This document shows positions 23,770 through 25,850 of a stretch of DNA of 25,850 nucleotides, piece after piece. The stretch is from the NCBI GenBank assembly GCA_934553255.1, contig CAKTEZ010000020.1, positions 1 through 25,850 of the forward strand, in the 5' to 3' direction. How positions within the stretch are numbered: the first letter of the stretch is position 1; each line of letters begins with the position of its first letter. The DNA is from an uncultured Oscillospiraceae bacterium. GTDB taxonomy: Bacteria > Bacillota > Clostridia > Oscillospirales > Oscillospiraceae. The notes beneath the pieces were generated by a model that saw only the letters and a list, made by a program, of their open reading frames with translations, was not told where the DNA came from and did not search any database. The translations under genes were made by a program, and so were the position numbers.

Positions 23770-23790
23770 GTTAGGAAAGGTAGTGTAACA

Positions 23791-24000
23791 ATGGCAGAAG
23801 AGAAGAAAAAGGATCGCGGCAAGTGGTTCCGCGAAATGAAAAGCGAGCTGAAAAAGGTCGTTTGGCCCACCGGCAAGGATACGGCGAAGAACACCGGCAC
23901 GGTGCTTCTGTGCTCCCTGTGCGTGGGCGCCTGCATCTGGGTCTTTGACGCCGTGGCTATGCTGGCCGTCAAGTCTCTGCTCGGCGTGTTCGCCGGCTAA
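23791..24000 (+). CDS. secE: Preprotein translocase subunit SecE
   Basis: 69-residue single-span subunit of the SecYEG protein export channel. The amphipathic segment WFREMKSELKKVVWPTGKDT (about 12-31) is the SecE signature, followed by one membrane helix (about 38-62). GAAAGG precedes the ATG. Sits between rpmG and nusG, its standard place. Confidence 0.96.
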   Translation: MAEEKKKDRGKWFREMKSELKKVVWPTGKDTAKNTGTVLLCSLCVGACIWVFDAVAMLAVKSLLGVFAG

Positions 24001-24013
24001 GAGGGCGCAGGAA

Positions 24014-24541
24014 ATGGCTGATAACGCGAAGTGGTATGTTGTCCATACCTATTCCGGTTATGAAAACGCCGTCAAGACCGCCATCGAGAAGTTCGTGGCG
24101 AACCGCCATCTGGAGGATATGATCCTCGACATCCAGATCCCCATGGAAACGGTGACCGAGGTCACGGAATCCGGCGCGGTGAAGGAGGTCGAGCGCAAGA
24201 CCTTCCCGGGCTATGTGATGGTCAAGATGGTCATGACGGACGACACCTGGCATCTGATCCGCAATATCCGCGGCGTGACCGGCTTTGTCGGCAGCGCCAC
24301 CAACGCCATCCCCCTGACGGAGGATGAGGTCCTGGCCCTCGGCATGGAGCGCCGCGAGATCGTCGTGGCCTACAACGTCGGCGACCAGGTCAAGATCACG
24401 GACGGTCCTCTGGCCACGTTCCTCGGCACGGTCGAGGAGATCGAGCCGGAAAAGAACCGCGTGTGCGTGGTCGTTTCCATGTTTGGCCGCGAGACCCCTG
24501 TCGAGCTGGAGCTCGATCAGGTCGAGGTGGTCAACAACTGA
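24014..24541 (+). CDS. nusG: Transcription elongation/termination factor NusG
   Basis: 175-residue factor that binds RNA polymerase and affects pausing and Rho-linked termination. The N-terminal NGN domain starts WYVVHTYSGYENAVK and includes FPGYVMVKMVM and GVTGFVGS. The C-terminal KOW domain holds YNVGDQVKITDGPLATFLGTV. The ATG at 24014 follows GAGGG at 8 bases, and the longer frame from 23945 overlaps secE. Starts 13 bases after secE. Confidence 0.97.
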   Translation: MADNAKWYVVHTYSGYENAVKTAIEKFVANRHLEDMILDIQIPMETVTEVTESGAVKEVERKTFPGYVMVKMVMTDDTWHLIRNIRGVTGFVGSATNAIPLTEDEVLALGMERREIVVAYNVGDQVKITDGPLATFLGTVEEIEPEKNRVCVVVSMFGRETPVELELDQVEVVNN

Positions 24542-24564
24542 GCAAGCTTCGCCAAAAGCGATGA

Positions 24565-24642
24565 GCCGGTATTCCGGCAAAGTGGGAGAGACGCGGAGCG
24601 TCTCGCCAAGGACGGTCCGTCAACAGGATGGCCGTTACCACA
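24565..24642 (+). ncRNA. Structured leader of rplK-rplA, probable L1 autoregulatory site
   Basis: Between nusG and rplK lie a small hairpin GCCGG-TATT-CCGGC (24565-24578), GTGGGAG at 24582-24588, a hairpin GAGACGC-GGA-GCGTCTC (24588-24604), GGATGGCCG, and TTACCACA (24635-24642). GTGG and CCAC can close the structure. The pair GTGGGAG and TACCAC resembles the base of the 23S rRNA L1 stalk. L1 is known to repress its own rplK-rplA mRNA by mimicry; its action here is inferred. Confidence 0.55.
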
Positions 24643-24666
24643 TTTATAATCAAGGAGGTGCCTAAA

Positions 24667-25092
24667 ATGGCACAGAAAGTAGTCGGCTATGTTAAGCTGC
24701 AGATCCCCGCTGGTAAAGCAACCCCCGCGCCCCCTGTCGGCCCCGCGCTCGGTCAGCACGGCGTCAACATCGCGGCCTTCACGAAGGAATTCAACGAGCG
24801 CACCAAGAACGACATGGGTCTTATCATCCCCGTCGTCATCACGGTGTATGCCGACCGTTCCTTCAGCTTCATCACCAAGACTCCTCCCGCTGCGGTCCTG
24901 ATCAAGAAGGAGTGCAACATCGAGTCCGGTTCCGGCGTCCCCAACAAGACCAAGGTCGCCACCATTTCCAAGGCCTCCGTTCAGAAGATCGCCGAGATGA
25001 AGATGCGCGACCTCAACGCCGCGTCTCTCGAGTCCGCGATGAGCATGATCGCCGGCACCGCGCGCTCCATGGGCGTCGTGGTCGAAGAGTAA
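24667..25092 (+). CDS. rplK: 50S ribosomal protein L11
   Basis: 141-residue protein of the GTPase-associated centre that binds 23S rRNA. Conserved: [20 protein letters not shown], then [11 protein letters not shown], and the C-terminal [25 protein letters not shown], in two parts. The ATG at 24667 has AAGGAGG 8 bases upstream; an ATG at 24628 in the leader lacks a site. Spaced 15 bases from rplA, so they form an operon. Confidence 0.98.
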   Translation: MAQKVVGYVKLQIPAGKATPAPPVGPALGQHGVNIAAFTKEFNERTKNDMGLIIPVVITVYADRSFSFITKTPPAAVLIKKECNIESGSGVPNKTKVATISKASVQKIAEMKMRDLNAASLESAMSMIAGTARSMGVVVEE

Positions 25093-25107
25093 GGGAGGTA
25101 TACGGAA

Positions 25108-25797
25108 ATGTTCAGAGGTAAAAAGTATCAGGATGCTGCCAAGCAGATCGAAAAGAATACGCAGTATGACGCCGCAGAGGGCTTCGGCCTGATCTGCAAG
25201 ACCGCTTCCGCGAAGTTCGACGAGACCGTCGAGCTGCACGTCAAGCTGGGCGTTGACTCCCGTCACGCCGACCAGCAGGTCCGCGGCGCGATCGTCCTGC
25301 CCAACGGCACCGGTAAGACCGCCCGCGTCCTCGTCTTCGCCAAGGGCGACAAGGCTGAGGCTGCCAAGGAAGCCGGCGCGGATTATGTCGGCGAGATGGA
25401 CATGGTCGAGAAGATCCAGAAGGAAAACTGGTTCGATTTCGATGTCGTCGTCGCTTCCCCCGACATGATGGGCGTTGTCGGTCGTCTCGGTAAGGTCCTC
25501 GGCCCCAAGGGCCTGATGCCCTCCCCCAAGGCCGGCACCGTCACTCCCGATGTTGCCAAGGCTGTCAAGGAAGTCAAGGCCGGTAAGGTCGAGTACCGTC
25601 TCGACAAGACCAACATTATCCACTGCCCCATCGGCAAGGTCTCCTTTGGCCCCGAGAAGCTCACCGAGAACTTCAACGCTCTCATGGGCGCGATCGTCAA
25701 GGCCAAGCCCGCCGCCGCCAAGGGCCAGTATATCAAGTCCTGCGTCGCCGCCTCTACCATGGGTCCCGGCGTCAAGATGAACACCGCGAAGCTCTAA
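25108..25797 (+). CDS. rplA: 50S ribosomal protein L1
   Basis: 229-residue protein that forms the L1 stalk, guides E-site tRNA release and represses its own operon. Family motifs include [52 protein letters not shown] and the C-terminal STMGPGVKM. Start supported by GGGAGG about 10 bases upstream. The gene is complete, stopping at 25797. Confidence 0.98.
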   Translation: MFRGKKYQDAAKQIEKNTQYDAAEGFGLICKTASAKFDETVELHVKLGVDSRHADQQVRGAIVLPNGTGKTARVLVFAKGDKAEAAKEAGADYVGEMDMVEKIQKENWFDFDVVVASPDMMGVVGRLGKVLGPKGLMPSPKAGTVTPDVAKAVKEVKAGKVEYRLDKTNIIHCPIGKVSFGPEKLTENFNALMGAIVKAKPAAAKGQYIKSCVAASTMGPGVKMNTAKL

Positions 25798-25823
25798 GAG
25801 CGCGCAAATGTGATATTTGGGGC

Positions 25824-25850
25824 TTGACATTTGTACAGGCTCTGAATATA
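25824..25850 (+). promoter_or_regulatory. Truncated promoter at the window end, probably for rplJ-rplL
   Basis: Perfect TTGACA (25824-25829) is followed after 17 bases by TATA, where the window ends. Gene order in Bacillota predicts rplJ-rplL next, usually behind an L10-bound leader; neither is visible here. Confidence 0.6.

Overview
The window looks like chromosomal DNA from a high-GC, spore-forming member of the Clostridia, probably Oscillospiraceae/Ruminococcaceae-like. Evidence: a Spo0A sporulation regulator, Bacillota-type gene neighbourhoods (ecfA1-ecfA2-ecfT-truA; rpmG-secE-nusG-rplK-rplA), strong AGGAGG-type ribosome binding sites, and small Clostridia-type families (DUF5711, DUF4330, EFR1). 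This taxonomic call is inference. I see no prophage, insertion sequence, CRISPR array, tRNA or rRNA. No stretch above 300 bases lacks a gene; the two largest gaps (about 5277-5502 and 23379-23619) hold divergent promoters and leaders.

Layout. (1) 1-249: the 3' end of an unrecognised plus-strand gene, closed by a strong terminator shared with convergent spo0A. (2) 312-5276, minus strand: queH, plsY, a secreted stalk-like protein, a lipoprotein and a PfkB sugar kinase appear to form one operon from a promoter near 5382-5410. spo0A follows with its own promoter and a perfect 0A box. (3) 5503-15040, plus strand: a long co-directional run of an RlmI-like methyltransferase, ecfA1, ecfA2, ecfT, truA, a DUF5711 protein, cvpA, a ClpE-type unfoldase, a four-cysteine small protein and a flavodoxin/ferredoxin. 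The ECF energising module has no S component here, so it probably serves substrate-binding subunits encoded elsewhere. (4) 15087-23108, plus strand: a cell-envelope polysaccharide operon of MurJ fused in frame to an O-antigen-ligase/polymerase-like protein, a GT4 glycosyltransferase, a DUF4330 membrane-anchored protein, a GT4-CsaB bifunctional protein and a decayed-looking reading frame. Its last gene runs without a stop through a terminator into the antisense strand of ruvX. (5) ruvX on the minus strand, divergent from (6) 23449-25850: rpmG, secE, nusG, an L1-type structured leader, rplK and rplA, ending in a truncated promoter presumably for rplJL.

How the genes work together. The envelope operon couples lipid-linked precursor flipping (MurJ), glycan polymerisation or ligation, sugar transfer and ketal-pyruvylation (CsaB), which fits synthesis of a pyruvylated secondary cell-wall polymer. 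The last segment is core translation and transcription machinery under likely autogenous L1 control.

The most interesting points are the MurJ-ligase fusion with an internal ribosome binding site, the stop-less gene overlapping ruvX, the L1-binding-site mimic before rplK, the spo0A control region, and the hairpins between queH and the methyltransferase. I did not find evidence for a wholly new defence or mobile system.
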